A DNA stretch of 64,000 nt from Snuella lapsa (GCF_039539345.1 NZ_BAABCY010000032.1:62001-126000), one strand, 5' to 3'. Shown: positions 38,307 through 47,765, counted from the stretch's first letter. The notes: generated by a model from the letters alone, not told the origin. Translations and numbers: made by a program.

Positions 38307-40709
38307 CTATTCTTTTGAATTAGACATCGATGGAGGCATCGACTCCACCCCCCAATTTGTGTTTGGTTCTTTTCCCAAACTAATCCTTAAGGTTCCACCT
38401 TTCATAAGATCGCGATGTAACATCCAGTTATTGCCCAGGGGGTTTCCATTCCAAGATGCTGTTTGAATGTAATGATTATCGGTTGACTGATTAACCGTTT
38501 CAATAACCAACTCCTTCCCTTCATAGTATGTCTCATCCAACTGGATCGTTATTTTATCAAACAACGGACTACCAAATTGAAAGGTTGGATTAGCAGCACT
38601 ATGCCCCTGTACATCAAATAATCCCATAGACGCCATGACATACCAAGCCCCTAACTGTCCTTGGTCTTCATCCTGTCCCACACCATATCCATGTAAAGGT
38701 TCTGTTCCATAAAACTCATTGCAGATAGTACGCACCCATTTTTGGGTTAACCAGGGTTTCCCTGAATAATTGAACAACCAAGCATCATGCAAACAGGGTT
38801 GATTCCCATGATTGTATAGTTTTTCTACACCGGAAAAACTGTGTATTTCTTCCGATCCACCGCCAAACATACTTTTTTGTGCATTGACAAACATATCTTC
38901 CAAACGCTGATTAAACAGTGGCTTCCCTATTAAATTGATGAGTCCTTGCACGTCATGCGGCACATACCAGGTATATTGATAGGCATTACCTTCCTGAAAT
39001 CCATCCCACCCCCGCATAGGATCAAAATCTTTTATAAACGTTCCGTTCTCTAACTTGGGACGTATAAACTTAGTCTCGGGATCGAACAAATTTTTATAGT
39101 ATCCCGCTTGCGCCATAAGCTTCTTGTAATTAGAAGTATCTCTCATACTTCCGGCCATTTGTGCCACACCGTAGGAACTGAAACTGTATTCCAGAGTATG
39201 GGAGGCTCCAAAATTAAACACCCACCCATTAGATATAATAGTATCTTTATAGGGTACGTAATGTTCTTTTACAAAATAAGCCAGGTCGTATTTACCATTA
39301 CCAAGATCGCGTCCGCGGTATTCCAGCTCATTTTTAATGGCTGCTTCATAACCTGTTTTTACATCAAAATCACGAATTCCTACGTTGTAAGCAGAAGCTA
39401 ATAGAAGACCCTGAAAATTGGTCTGTACGCCGTTTGTAAACACACCATTAGCCCCTCCGTCATGTAACCAGCCACGATCTTTATAATAGTCAATATTAGA
39501 CTGGACATAGTCACTAAAATAATCGGGGTAAGCCAAAGCCCAAAGCTGACTCAAATTCCAGAACCCTCCCCAAATGCCATCGGTATTATAGTGGTTATAA
39601 ATAGGTTTGTTGTTTTCATCCAGAGGAATTTGCCCAATCTCATCATCGGCTTTGGGATACTGTCCATTAACATCGTTAGCAAGACCTCTTCCCAACAGTG
39701 CATGGTACAACCCGGTGTAAAACTTAGTCTTATCCTTTTCCTGACCACCTTCTACAACAATGTTATTTAATTTTTCATTCCAAATGCCCTTAGACTCTTG
39801 TTTGACATCATCAAATGTTTTTCCTTTTGATTCTGTTTGCAAGTTTAAACGCGCATTTTCAATAGATGTATAACTTAATCCCGTTTGGATTTCTAAAACC
39901 TCATCCTGCTCCATGTTAAAAGTGAGATACAAACCATTATTGATTCCTTCAGTTTTAAATTCTGCTGGTTTTTGAATGCTATCAATAAAGCTTCCAACCT
40001 GTATAGGCTTTTTATTGAGTTTTGCCACAAAATACATTTTAACGCGTTTCCCCGGATCGCAAAACTTAACATATTCGGGATAGGTTTCTATATAACCTTC
40101 TACCTCCGTACCATTTACAATGCTACCAAAGGCATTCGTAACATCACCACTTTCGCCTTGCTTGTGCCCCAGATCTATCACAACGTGTGCTTCTTTGGTT
40201 TCGGGATATGTGAAACGCTGATAGCCTACACGTTCGGTAGCTGTTAATTCGGCTTTAATGTTATAGTCTTTTAAAAGTACGCTATAGTATCCCGTTTCGG
40301 CATGTTCGGTAATCTTATCGAAACGAGAACGATAACCAGAATTAGGGCTTTCTAAGGTTCCTGGTACCGTTTTTAGATCCCCAACTGTGGGCATGAATAC
40401 CAAACCGCCTATTTGAAATTCATGAAAATGCCCAAAGCCTTCAATAGACGTATGCCTGTCGTCGTAACCAGTAGGTCCCCAGCCTCCGGCACTGTTATAG
40501 CCATTGGTATGTGGTGCTAATTTGGCCATACCAAAAGGGCGTGCTGCGGGTGTGTAAAAAAACCAACGTCCGTGCACAGAGCCTATTTGAGGATCAACAT
40601 ATTGAGTCAGGGCAACCAAAGACCTATCCTTAGATACATTTTGCTGCTTGCATGCCTCTACAAAAAGGCTCAACAAAAAGGCAGCAATTATTAGTTTAAA
40701 GACTTTCAT
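38307..40709 (-). CDS. GH92 alpha-mannosidase-like lipoprotein
   Basis: Family 92 glycoside hydrolase of 800 residues, lipoprotein signal ending at Cys20 (LLSLFVEACKQQ). The N-terminal region carries GSVHGRWFFYTPAARPFGM, which groups it with the 21508-24306 protein. The catalytic domain shows QEGNAYQYTWYVPHD (acid candidate Glu) and GQDEDQGQLGAWYVMASMG (paired Asp). The GNEPxHH region reads GNQPCLHDAWLF. It has no accessory N-terminal domain and starts 8 bases after the stop of the upstream GH92. A degenerate intergenic repeat-like stretch (38251-38280) lies just past its stop. Confidence 0.87.
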   Translation of the reverse strand: MKVFKLIIAAFLLSLFVEACKQQNVSKDRSLVALTQYVDPQIGSVHGRWFFYTPAARPFGMAKLAPHTNGYNSAGGWGPTGYDDRHTSIEGFGHFHEFQIGGLVFMPTVGDLKTVPGTLESPNSGYRSRFDKITEHAETGYYSVLLKDYNIKAELTATERVGYQRFTYPETKEAHVVIDLGHKQGESGDVTNAFGSIVNGTEVEGYIETYPEYVKFCDPGKRVKMYFVAKLNKKPIQVGSFIDSIQKPAEFKTEGINNGLYLTFNMEQDEVLEIQTGLSYTSIENARLNLQTESKGKTFDDVKQESKGIWNEKLNNIVVEGGQEKDKTKFYTGLYHALLGRGLANDVNGQYPKADDEIGQIPLDENNKPIYNHYNTDGIWGGFWNLSQLWALAYPDYFSDYVQSNIDYYKDRGWLHDGGANGVFTNGVQTNFQGLLLASAYNVGIRDFDVKTGYEAAIKNELEYRGRDLGNGKYDLAYFVKEHYVPYKDTIISNGWVFNFGASHTLEYSFSSYGVAQMAGSMRDTSNYKKLMAQAGYYKNLFDPETKFIRPKLENGTFIKDFDPMRGWDGFQEGNAYQYTWYVPHDVQGLINLIGKPLFNQRLEDMFVNAQKSMFGGGSEEIHSFSGVEKLYNHGNQPCLHDAWLFNYSGKPWLTQKWVRTICNEFYGTEPLHGYGVGQDEDQGQLGAWYVMASMGLFDVQGHSAANPTFQFGSPLFDKITIQLDETYYEGKELVIETVNQSTDNHYIQTASWNGNPLGNNWMLHRDLMKGGTLRISLGKEPNTNWGVESMPPSMSNSKE

Positions 40710-40717
40710 CTTATTAT

Positions 40718-43700
40718 TTATTTAGGACTGGGAGGCATCTCATATACACCCCATTGTTTATTCGGCTTGGGTCCCATTTCCAATTCCAGTTTCCCACCTT
40801 TTAACAATTCACCGGCCGGAAACCAGAAGTTCTTCAATACTTTACCATTAAGTGTTGCACTTTGCACATATTTATTATTGAAAGAATTATTTTTAGCTTC
40901 AATTATAAAAGTCTTGCCTCTGTTGTATTGGTTTCCTAAATCTATTTCTATTTTTTCAAACAACGGACTTCCAATCTCGTAAATAGGTTCTGTCCTCGTA
41001 CCGCCATCGGTTTGGAACAGCCCTAAAGCCGACATCATATACCAAGCACTCATTTGCCCCTGGTCTTCATCGCCCAAATAGGCATTAGAAACACCATAAC
41101 CATAAAAACGGGATAAGATATCTCTATTCCATTTCTGGGTTAACCAAGGGCGTTTTACCCAATTAAACATAAACGAAAAGTGCATGGACTGTTGGTTCCC
41201 CTGGATCACAGGGAAATCCCAGTATTTTTCATTTGGTGCATTGTAACGCCAATTACTACTAACATTAAAGCCTCCATCTAAACGCTTTACAAATTCATCT
41301 TCGCCTATTATTTCTGCTAATGCCGGAATATCCTGTGGCACAAAAAAGGTAAGCTGCCAGGCATTCCCCTCTGCAAACTGATGATTTCCACCTGTTTCAA
41401 TTGGATCGAAATCCTTAAACCAAGTACCATCCGAATGTCTCAATCTAGCAAATCCTATTTCGGGATCTATAGCGTGTTTCCACCAGTATCCTCTATCTAT
41501 AAATTCGTTAAACACTTTTGTTTTACCTAAAGATTTTGCAAACTGAGATACGGTAAAATCATCAAAGGAGTATTCCAGAGTGTTCGAAAAACGGCCCTTG
41601 TTGTAAGGCACATACTTATGTTTTAAATAGGTTTCCAAATCCCTGTTTCCGGCATATCCGTTACCTACCTGCTCACCTTTGGTGGTTTGCATTTTATAAA
41701 CAGCATTAAACGCTTTTTCGGCATCATAATCTCGAATCCCCATTTGGTAAGCGCCTACAATGAGTGGAATTTCATGTTCTGCAACCATTACAGGAACATA
41801 CTCCATCCCTGCAGGGCCTTTGGCCAACCAGCCATTGGCATCGTACATTGCCAATTGTGATTTCACCCACTTTGATGACCATTCCGGCGTCACCAGATTC
41901 CAAAACTGGTTCAAATTCCAAAAGGTATTCCAAAAAGCATCACACCCCAAAGCAACATCATTAGGATCGCTAAACTTTTGAATATTTTCATCAGCATCTA
42001 CCCAACTACCATCTACATCGCTAAATATATTTCTACTTACTAAAGCACGATACATATTAGAGTAAAATCTTGTTTTTTCTAATCTGTTATTTGATGTAAT
42101 CTGTACCCTCTTAAACAAATTGTTCCAAGTGTTTTCTTGATACTCTCTAACTTTCTCAAAGCTCCAACCAAAGGGCTTGGTTATTTCTTCTTCCAAATTA
42201 AGTACCGCATTGTCTATACTTACATATGAAATACCTGTTCTTGTTTGGACTATCTGGTGTTCGGACGTGTCAAACTCAACAAAAGCAACAATATCTTCGG
42301 GATCGGCAACTGTTAGTTCGGCATCGTTCATAATAACAGCATCTCCTTTACCCTCTTTGCTACCATTTACCCATGTACCAAAGGCTTTAATGGGTTGGTC
42401 AAATTCCATTACAAAATGAACCGTATACTCTTGTGCAATAATATCCCATTCCCTTGTTTTATCACCACCTTCAACCATTTTACTTCGATAGTATTGTTCT
42501 CCCCAAACGGATGGTGAAACCTGTTTACTATAACCTGCTATCTTATGGTCGTCTATCTTTTTGAAATGCGCTTCTTTAATAGCATAGGCATACTCCGAAG
42601 GAATTTGAAGATCGACCAGTATTCTGGAGTTGGGTATATCCTTCGGATAGGTATAACGCTGGAAACTGGCACGTGTTGTTGCTGTTAACTCAGCTTTGAT
42701 ATTATAATCACTTAAAAGCACCGAATAGTAACCCAAAGGTGCCTCTTCGGTCGTTTTATCAACCCGCGAGCGGTATCCTGAATCGGGTTCTCCTTGATTC
42801 CCCACTTCAGTTATCAATGGCCCATTGGTGGGGAAGGTCCCCAAACCTGCCATGGTCCATTCATGTATATGACTAAAGGTTCCTACACTTTCAAACGTAG
42901 GCTGATATCCAGCCTGCCACCCTTCGTTTTGATTGTCGGGGCTTATTTTAACCATTCCAAAGGGCATCCATGGCCCGGGTGCAATCATCCACCTGGAATG
43001 TCCCGTTCCTATTTTGGTGTCCACATAATCAACCAACCTATTGGTCTTATTTGGAGTTCTATTTACTGTACCCTTTTCAATCGGAGTCCCATTGAGTAAA
43101 ACAACATAATTGCTAACTTTTGACGATGTAACCACAGCCATAGGGGCTTCATAAATATTACGCCCATGCTCTACTATCTCTTCAAAAATGACCTTGCCAT
43201 CCAGCTGTATTTCAAGTTTCGGACTGCCTTGGAGATGCTGTACATCTATCAACAAAGGCTGCACCATTTCTCCATTAACTTCCAACTCATAATCGGCCGG
43301 GCTAACGCTTCTTAAAAATGCGTTTTCTGGTGTTAATAGTTTTATGTTTTTAGGGCCTTCCAGACGTACCTGATCGAATACCAACCAACTTCCTTCCAAA
43401 GTTGTTAACTGAATTCTATTCCCTCCATACTTTATCAGGTCTTCGGGAATTGGAATGTTTAACTTTTGCTCTTTAGTGCCGGAGTTTACTCCTTTTAAGG
43501 CTTCCGCATTGTAACCTTTGTCCAATTTAAACTTCCATGATTTATTGTTGACCGTTACCTTAAAGTAAGGCGGTGTTTCTGGATTACAATCTAAAACATC
43601 AACAACTAAGCTCCAAGGGTCTCTTTTAGGTTCTTCGCTTAGCCCAAATAAAATATTGATTTCGTGCGGACGTATTCCGGCCAATCCAGAGGTTCCACCC

Positions 43701-43939
43701 CAATAATCCATTGCACCTGGCAGTACAAACGGAAAATCATTTGCTTCATGGGAATAGCCTATAACATAAAACCGATCTTCCCACCCAAAGTCCTTTTCAA
43801 GGAATTTGCTGTACTCACCTTTTGCCAAAGCAAACTCAGCACTACTATTATCCGATTTTCCTATCTGCCATACCGTTGCATTTTGGGTATACCCAACGGT
43901 AAAAGACATGGCGGCTGCAATCAAGAGTTTAAATTTCAT
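40718..43939 (-). CDS. GH92 alpha-mannosidase-like protein with PL4-domain-III-like N-terminus
   Basis: Exported family 92 glycoside hydrolase of 1073 residues with signal peptide MKFKLLIAAAMSFTVGYTQ. Residues about 22-195 form a beta-sandwich starting VWQIGKSDNSSAEFALAKG, resembling domain III of family 4 rhamnogalacturonan lyases (a carbohydrate-binding-type fold). A second small domain (about 200-300) precedes GH92, which has GTGHSRWMIAPGPWMPFGM, acid candidate in AEGNAWQLTFFVPQD and GDEDQGQMSAWYMMSALG with the paired aspartates. Its closest relative here is the interrupted gene at 24314-27484, which has the same architecture. It is 17 bases downstream of manA. Confidence 0.87.
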   Translation of the reverse strand: MKFKLLIAAAMSFTVGYTQNATVWQIGKSDNSSAEFALAKGEYSKFLEKDFGWEDRFYVIGYSHEANDFPFVLPGAMDYWGGTSGLAGIRPHEINILFGLSEEPKRDPWSLVVDVLDCNPETPPYFKVTVNNKSWKFKLDKGYNAEALKGVNSGTKEQKLNIPIPEDLIKYGGNRIQLTTLEGSWLVFDQVRLEGPKNIKLLTPENAFLRSVSPADYELEVNGEMVQPLLIDVQHLQGSPKLEIQLDGKVIFEEIVEHGRNIYEAPMAVVTSSKVSNYVVLLNGTPIEKGTVNRTPNKTNRLVDYVDTKIGTGHSRWMIAPGPWMPFGMVKISPDNQNEGWQAGYQPTFESVGTFSHIHEWTMAGLGTFPTNGPLITEVGNQGEPDSGYRSRVDKTTEEAPLGYYSVLLSDYNIKAELTATTRASFQRYTYPKDIPNSRILVDLQIPSEYAYAIKEAHFKKIDDHKIAGYSKQVSPSVWGEQYYRSKMVEGGDKTREWDIIAQEYTVHFVMEFDQPIKAFGTWVNGSKEGKGDAVIMNDAELTVADPEDIVAFVEFDTSEHQIVQTRTGISYVSIDNAVLNLEEEITKPFGWSFEKVREYQENTWNNLFKRVQITSNNRLEKTRFYSNMYRALVSRNIFSDVDGSWVDADENIQKFSDPNDVALGCDAFWNTFWNLNQFWNLVTPEWSSKWVKSQLAMYDANGWLAKGPAGMEYVPVMVAEHEIPLIVGAYQMGIRDYDAEKAFNAVYKMQTTKGEQVGNGYAGNRDLETYLKHKYVPYNKGRFSNTLEYSFDDFTVSQFAKSLGKTKVFNEFIDRGYWWKHAIDPEIGFARLRHSDGTWFKDFDPIETGGNHQFAEGNAWQLTFFVPQDIPALAEIIGEDEFVKRLDGGFNVSSNWRYNAPNEKYWDFPVIQGNQQSMHFSFMFNWVKRPWLTQKWNRDILSRFYGYGVSNAYLGDEDQGQMSAWYMMSALGLFQTDGGTRTEPIYEIGSPLFEKIEIDLGNQYNRGKTFIIEAKNNSFNNKYVQSATLNGKVLKNFWFPAGELLKGGKLELEMGPKPNKQWGVYEMPPSPK

Positions 43940-43956
43940 TTATTTTAATTTAATAT

Positions 43957-45723
43957 TTAACAAGCCTCATCCTTAACAAACGAGACGATTACTTTTGCTG
44001 TTTCTTTCCCCTTATTAACGAGGCGATAACTGTTTGCTGCTGCTGATACTGCAAAGGTTTCTGCATAATGAAAGGTTTGGGATTCATCTAATAAATCCAA
44101 TGTTACCGCAGTCCCTTCCACAAGCATTAAGACATGACACTGATTTAATGTTTCAACAATAATTTCATCATCGAATTCATATCGGCAAATATCATAGAAA
44201 TGATCTGGATGTGTAGGTAAATGTATTTTTTTCCAATTCTCTCCAGATGAATCAACATAAGGCTTAGACACTAGGGTGTCTTGTACAACTTGCCCCTTTC
44301 TGCTAAAGTTTAAATTATCATAGGCTCGGTCTATATTTAAGGGTCTTGGATTCCCATCCATGTCCATACGTTGCCAATCGTACATTTTGAATGTAAAAAT
44401 ATATGGGGTCGCACTAATCTCCAATACAAGATTATTTATACCAGAACAGTGGACTGTCCCGTGGGGTATAAGAAACAAATCATGTTTTTTGGCTGGCAGT
44501 TTTTGTACGTATTTTTCAACTTCAAGCTCCTCCTTGGTTTTATAACTGTGCTCGAGAGCCTTCTTGAAGGCTACTGGATTAATATCTTCCTGAAATCCTA
44601 AGTAGACGTCTGCACCTTCCTTAGCATCCAGAATATAGTAAGTTTCATCTTGTGTGAAGTTTTCACCAAACTCTTTTTTAATATAATCTGGCTTTGGATG
44701 GCATTGTACAGATAGGTTACCGCCATCGAAAGTATCCAAAAAATCAAATCGAATGGGAAACTCATCTTGAAATCGCCTTGCCGCTTTTCCTAATACGTTT
44801 TCATACTCATGAAACATAAGCATATCGAAAGAGACTTCCATCAGTCCGTTTTCGTCTCCAAAAACCAATCCATTTTCTGGCACGATCATTTCAAAAGACC
44901 ATGCATAATTAGGCACCTCTTTATTTAAACCATCAATGCGCTCCTTCATCCATTGTCCTCCCCAAATACCAGGCTCAAACCAAGGCCTTACCCTAAAATA
45001 CCCTTTGGCCAGCTTTGACAAACTTGTTCTTAAAGCTTCTCCTTCGGTCCACGTAGGCACCCCGGGACGCTGTTGGTCTACAATAATATCAATTAGGGGC
45101 AACAATTTTTTCTTCTCTTCATTTAACACGACCCAATCCACAAAATAAAAATGCTTATACATTTGTTTAGGGTCTTTGGTTGTGGACAATCCCAAGTTTG
45201 TGATAGCATCAGCCCGCATCCTGAACTGCAATTCGTTTTTTGGTAAATCCAAATAAACCAAACAGCCATTAATACCGGACAGACTTGCCCCGGTTCCATA
45301 GATAATATTAATATCTTTACTTTTGTCTTCCTTTATATTCGATATTTTTTCTGCATCAAAATAATTACTAAGGGCTATATCTGTCTTTTTCCCAAACACT
45401 GGATCGTCACCTCCTAAATAAGGCTCAACCATAACATTTATTTCTTCTTCGGGCTTCATACATTCCTTGATATTGTATGCAAATACCGATTTATTGTTTT
45501 CCTTAAAAACAGTAATTAAAGACGTTATTACTTCGTTCCAATCTACTCCAACATAGCCTTCTACAATAACTACTTTCTCATGCATCAACCTATCTGCCAA
45601 AGATTTATAACCAATGGCTACATGACTTCCTATTAATTGATGCACCGGGTTTATATCGTACCCTCCATTACCTATCGTTTCTTTGTTAACAGGCATTAAA
45701 TACTGACTTGTCTTTCTTTCCAT
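43957..45723 (-). CDS. manA: Class I mannose-6-phosphate isomerase with N-terminal extension
   Basis: Cytoplasmic zinc enzyme interconverting mannose-6-phosphate and fructose-6-phosphate. The isomerase part is about 215-588. Zinc ligands visible by pattern are Q340 and H342 (SVQCHPKP), E360 (DETYYILDA) and H425 (IPHGTVHCSG). At 588 residues it is much longer than E. coli ManA because of an N-terminal region (about 48-215) that looks like a nucleotide-kinase fold with a degenerate P-loop (VIVEGYVGVDWNE, without GKS/T). Its presence in the PUL tells what the monosaccharide product is. It heads the transcript with two GH92 genes and carries an operator-like site 34-53 bases upstream. Confidence 0.88.
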   Translation of the reverse strand: MERKTSQYLMPVNKETIGNGGYDINPVHQLIGSHVAIGYKSLADRLMHEKVVIVEGYVGVDWNEVITSLITVFKENNKSVFAYNIKECMKPEEEINVMVEPYLGGDDPVFGKKTDIALSNYFDAEKISNIKEDKSKDINIIYGTGASLSGINGCLVYLDLPKNELQFRMRADAITNLGLSTTKDPKQMYKHFYFVDWVVLNEEKKKLLPLIDIIVDQQRPGVPTWTEGEALRTSLSKLAKGYFRVRPWFEPGIWGGQWMKERIDGLNKEVPNYAWSFEMIVPENGLVFGDENGLMEVSFDMLMFHEYENVLGKAARRFQDEFPIRFDFLDTFDGGNLSVQCHPKPDYIKKEFGENFTQDETYYILDAKEGADVYLGFQEDINPVAFKKALEHSYKTKEELEVEKYVQKLPAKKHDLFLIPHGTVHCSGINNLVLEISATPYIFTFKMYDWQRMDMDGNPRPLNIDRAYDNLNFSRKGQVVQDTLVSKPYVDSSGENWKKIHLPTHPDHFYDICRYEFDDEIIVETLNQCHVLMLVEGTAVTLDLLDESQTFHYAETFAVSAAANSYRLVNKGKETAKVIVSFVKDEAC

Positions 45724-45742
45724 TTTTTTAACTAAGATTACG

Positions 45743-45776
45743 CAAATATATAAATTATGTTCATATGTATGAACAT
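45743..45776 (-). promoter_or_regulatory. manA promoter box and operator-like palindrome
   Basis: A -7 box TATATTTG lies at 45750-45743 on the - strand. Immediately upstream of it is ATGTTCATATGTATGAACAT (45757-45776), a perfect inverted repeat with 9-base arms and a 2-base centre. Its first 14 bases match the susC and ROK sites at 13 positions each. No clear -33 TTTG is visible; the operator occupies part of the -33/-7 spacer. Confidence 0.68.
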
Positions 45777-46102
45777 TTATATTGTATATTTTTGTTCAAC
45801 AATTACTTTATCTTTTTTAAAAAGATGAATTTCACCTTTATTTAAATTGTATTTATAATTTTTTCTATTAAAACAGGACTAAGTAGGTGTTCTCTAAAAA
45901 CAAACTAAACAAAGGTATTAGCTTTGGAAGTGTGATTATTAAGAAATATAATCAAAAATATAAACATATACCTTATTGAGCACTACAACATTGCAACAAC
46001 CAATAAGGTATAATTCTGAAGAGACTTTATGTTTCTATATTTTCAAATAAAGGAATAGTTAATTATCTAGTGTGTTTTTTATAGCCAAACACATCGTAAA
46101 AA
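45777..46102. other. Non-coding gap between manA and the sulfatase, with a long hairpin
   Basis: AT-rich and without a gene. It contains a perfect 12-base inverted repeat TATACCTTATTG/CAATAAGGTATA (45967-45978 and 46001-46012) separated by 22 bases. On the - strand the hairpin is followed by a modest T-rich stretch, so it may terminate the sulfatase transcript that ends at 46103. Nothing else recognisable is present. Confidence 0.5.
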
Positions 46103-47530
46103 TTACTTTGCGGCATAGTAGGGATTTTTCTTTTTAGGCATTGGTGCATTATGATCTCGTCTCCATTGTTGTAACTCCCTATATAATGCTTCGGCTATTT
46201 CTGGATGGTCTGTGTATACATTCTTTTGTTCTCTTAAATCTTTTTCTAAATCATAAAGCTCAAGATCACCTTCTTCGAAATATTCGTGTAACTTCCATTT
46301 TCCCTTTCTAATTACACTTCCAGGTCGTGTCCTAAACAATGAATCCCTGGCTTCTTCTTTAAGTGGGTTTACCGATTGCAGGTATATTGGAAAATGCCAA
46401 ACCAAGGCTCTTTCAGGTGTTGATTTCTTCCCTTCTAAAATGGGAAGCAAAGACACGCCATCCGTTTTATGACTGGTTGTGTCGTTAACGATATCTAACA
46501 ATGTTGGAAAAATATCCAATCCTGAAACAGGGGTTTCTACCTTCCTAAAAGTTTTAATCTTTTCGGGCCATTTAATCAACAAGGGTACTCTTATACCTCC
46601 TTCATAATAAGATCCCTTTCCTCCCCTTAAAGGAAACTGGGACGATACACTGGCTAAACCTCCGTTATCTGAGGTAAAGATCACTATAGTATTATCAGAC
46701 AAACCAAGAGTTTCAATAGTACTAAGTAATCGCCCTACGTTACTATCCATAGATTCAACCATTGCTCCATACGTAGCATTAAATCTAGAATCTCCATTAA
46801 TCTTTTTTCGATATTTTTCTACAATATCTGCTTTACCCTGCAATGGTGTATGTACTGTATAATAAGGCAAATACAGAAAAAAAGGATGTTCTTTTTGAGA
46901 TTCCATAAAATGTATGGCTTCATTGGTCAATCTATCGGTAAGATATTCTCCCTTTTCACCATCCTCCAAATGTTCATTCTTATAAGGACTGAAGTACGAT
47001 TTTGGATGCCCCTCATGGGATCCGGCTATATTATAATCGAACCCCTGGCTTTGAGGATCCTCTCCCAAATGCCATTTACCAACGGACGCCGAAACATATT
47101 CCTTTTGTTTTAAAGCTTCGGCTATAGTTATAAAACTGCTATCCAAAGTTGTTGTATTTGGAACAGGTATTAACTTTCTATCATTTACATTTCCTCTTTC
47201 GGACGAGCCGACCGTAAAAATACCATGACTTGGTGTCTGTTTCCCAGTGATAATACAAGCTCTGCTGGGGGCACAATTGGCTGCTGGCGCATAAGCATTA
47301 TTAAACACCAAACTTTCATTGGACAGCTTATCAAGATTAGGGGTTTCGTACACTGGATTCCCCATAAAACCAACATCGGCCCAACCAAGATCGTCGACTA
47401 AAATCAATACCACATTAGGCTTTCTGTGTACTTCTTCATTACTTTTATCAGTACTGTAACATGAAACCATTACCTGAAAAATAATCAGGATTAACAGTGC
47501 AGTTATTCTATATAAATTCGACCGGTTCAT
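46103..47530 (-). CDS. S1-family sulfatase, lipoprotein
   Basis: Formylglycine-dependent sulfatase of 475 residues that removes sulfate esters, probably from a glycan; lipoprotein signal ending at Cys24 (FQVMVSCYS). It has the metal-binding VLILVDDLGW at 41-50 and the activation motif C86-APSR-A, whose cysteine would be converted to formylglycine by an anaerobic or aerobic maturase not present in this window. Further metal/active-site segments are ASVGKWHLG and IVIFTSDNGG. S1 subfamily cannot be set by eye. It lies between the manA-led transcript and the first giant T9SS gene, about 235 bases from the latter. Confidence 0.92.
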   Translation of the reverse strand: MNRSNLYRITALLILIIFQVMVSCYSTDKSNEEVHRKPNVVLILVDDLGWADVGFMGNPVYETPNLDKLSNESLVFNNAYAPAANCAPSRACIITGKQTPSHGIFTVGSSERGNVNDRKLIPVPNTTTLDSSFITIAEALKQKEYVSASVGKWHLGEDPQSQGFDYNIAGSHEGHPKSYFSPYKNEHLEDGEKGEYLTDRLTNEAIHFMESQKEHPFFLYLPYYTVHTPLQGKADIVEKYRKKINGDSRFNATYGAMVESMDSNVGRLLSTIETLGLSDNTIVIFTSDNGGLASVSSQFPLRGGKGSYYEGGIRVPLLIKWPEKIKTFRKVETPVSGLDIFPTLLDIVNDTTSHKTDGVSLLPILEGKKSTPERALVWHFPIYLQSVNPLKEEARDSLFRTRPGSVIRKGKWKLHEYFEEGDLELYDLEKDLREQKNVYTDHPEIAEALYRELQQWRRDHNAPMPKKKNPYYAAK

Positions 47531-47707
47531 TTTTTTATATTTTACTTTAATCTATAATAACTCTTCATACACTTGAATACTCATGAAATCCTATTTACAC
47601 TTTATCGACTCATAAATCCTACAATCAAGATATTTCTAACAATAAGAGTTCAATAGCATCGAAAAAAATTAAGAACAATAGCTTCTATTTAAATATACTT
47701 TAATACG

Positions 47708-47729
47708 CCCCAGCAGATAACTGCCGGGG
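47708..47729 (-). terminator. GC-rich hairpin after the first giant T9SS gene
   Basis: 9-base stem (CCCCAGCAG/CTGCCGGGG, one wobble on the - strand) with loop ATAA, 37 bases after the stop at 47766. The following T-run is weak (GTATTAAAGTATATTT), so it is a probable rather than certain terminator. Confidence 0.6.
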
Positions 47730-47765
47730 AGTCATAACTAAAATTATTTAATCTCTATAACACTC

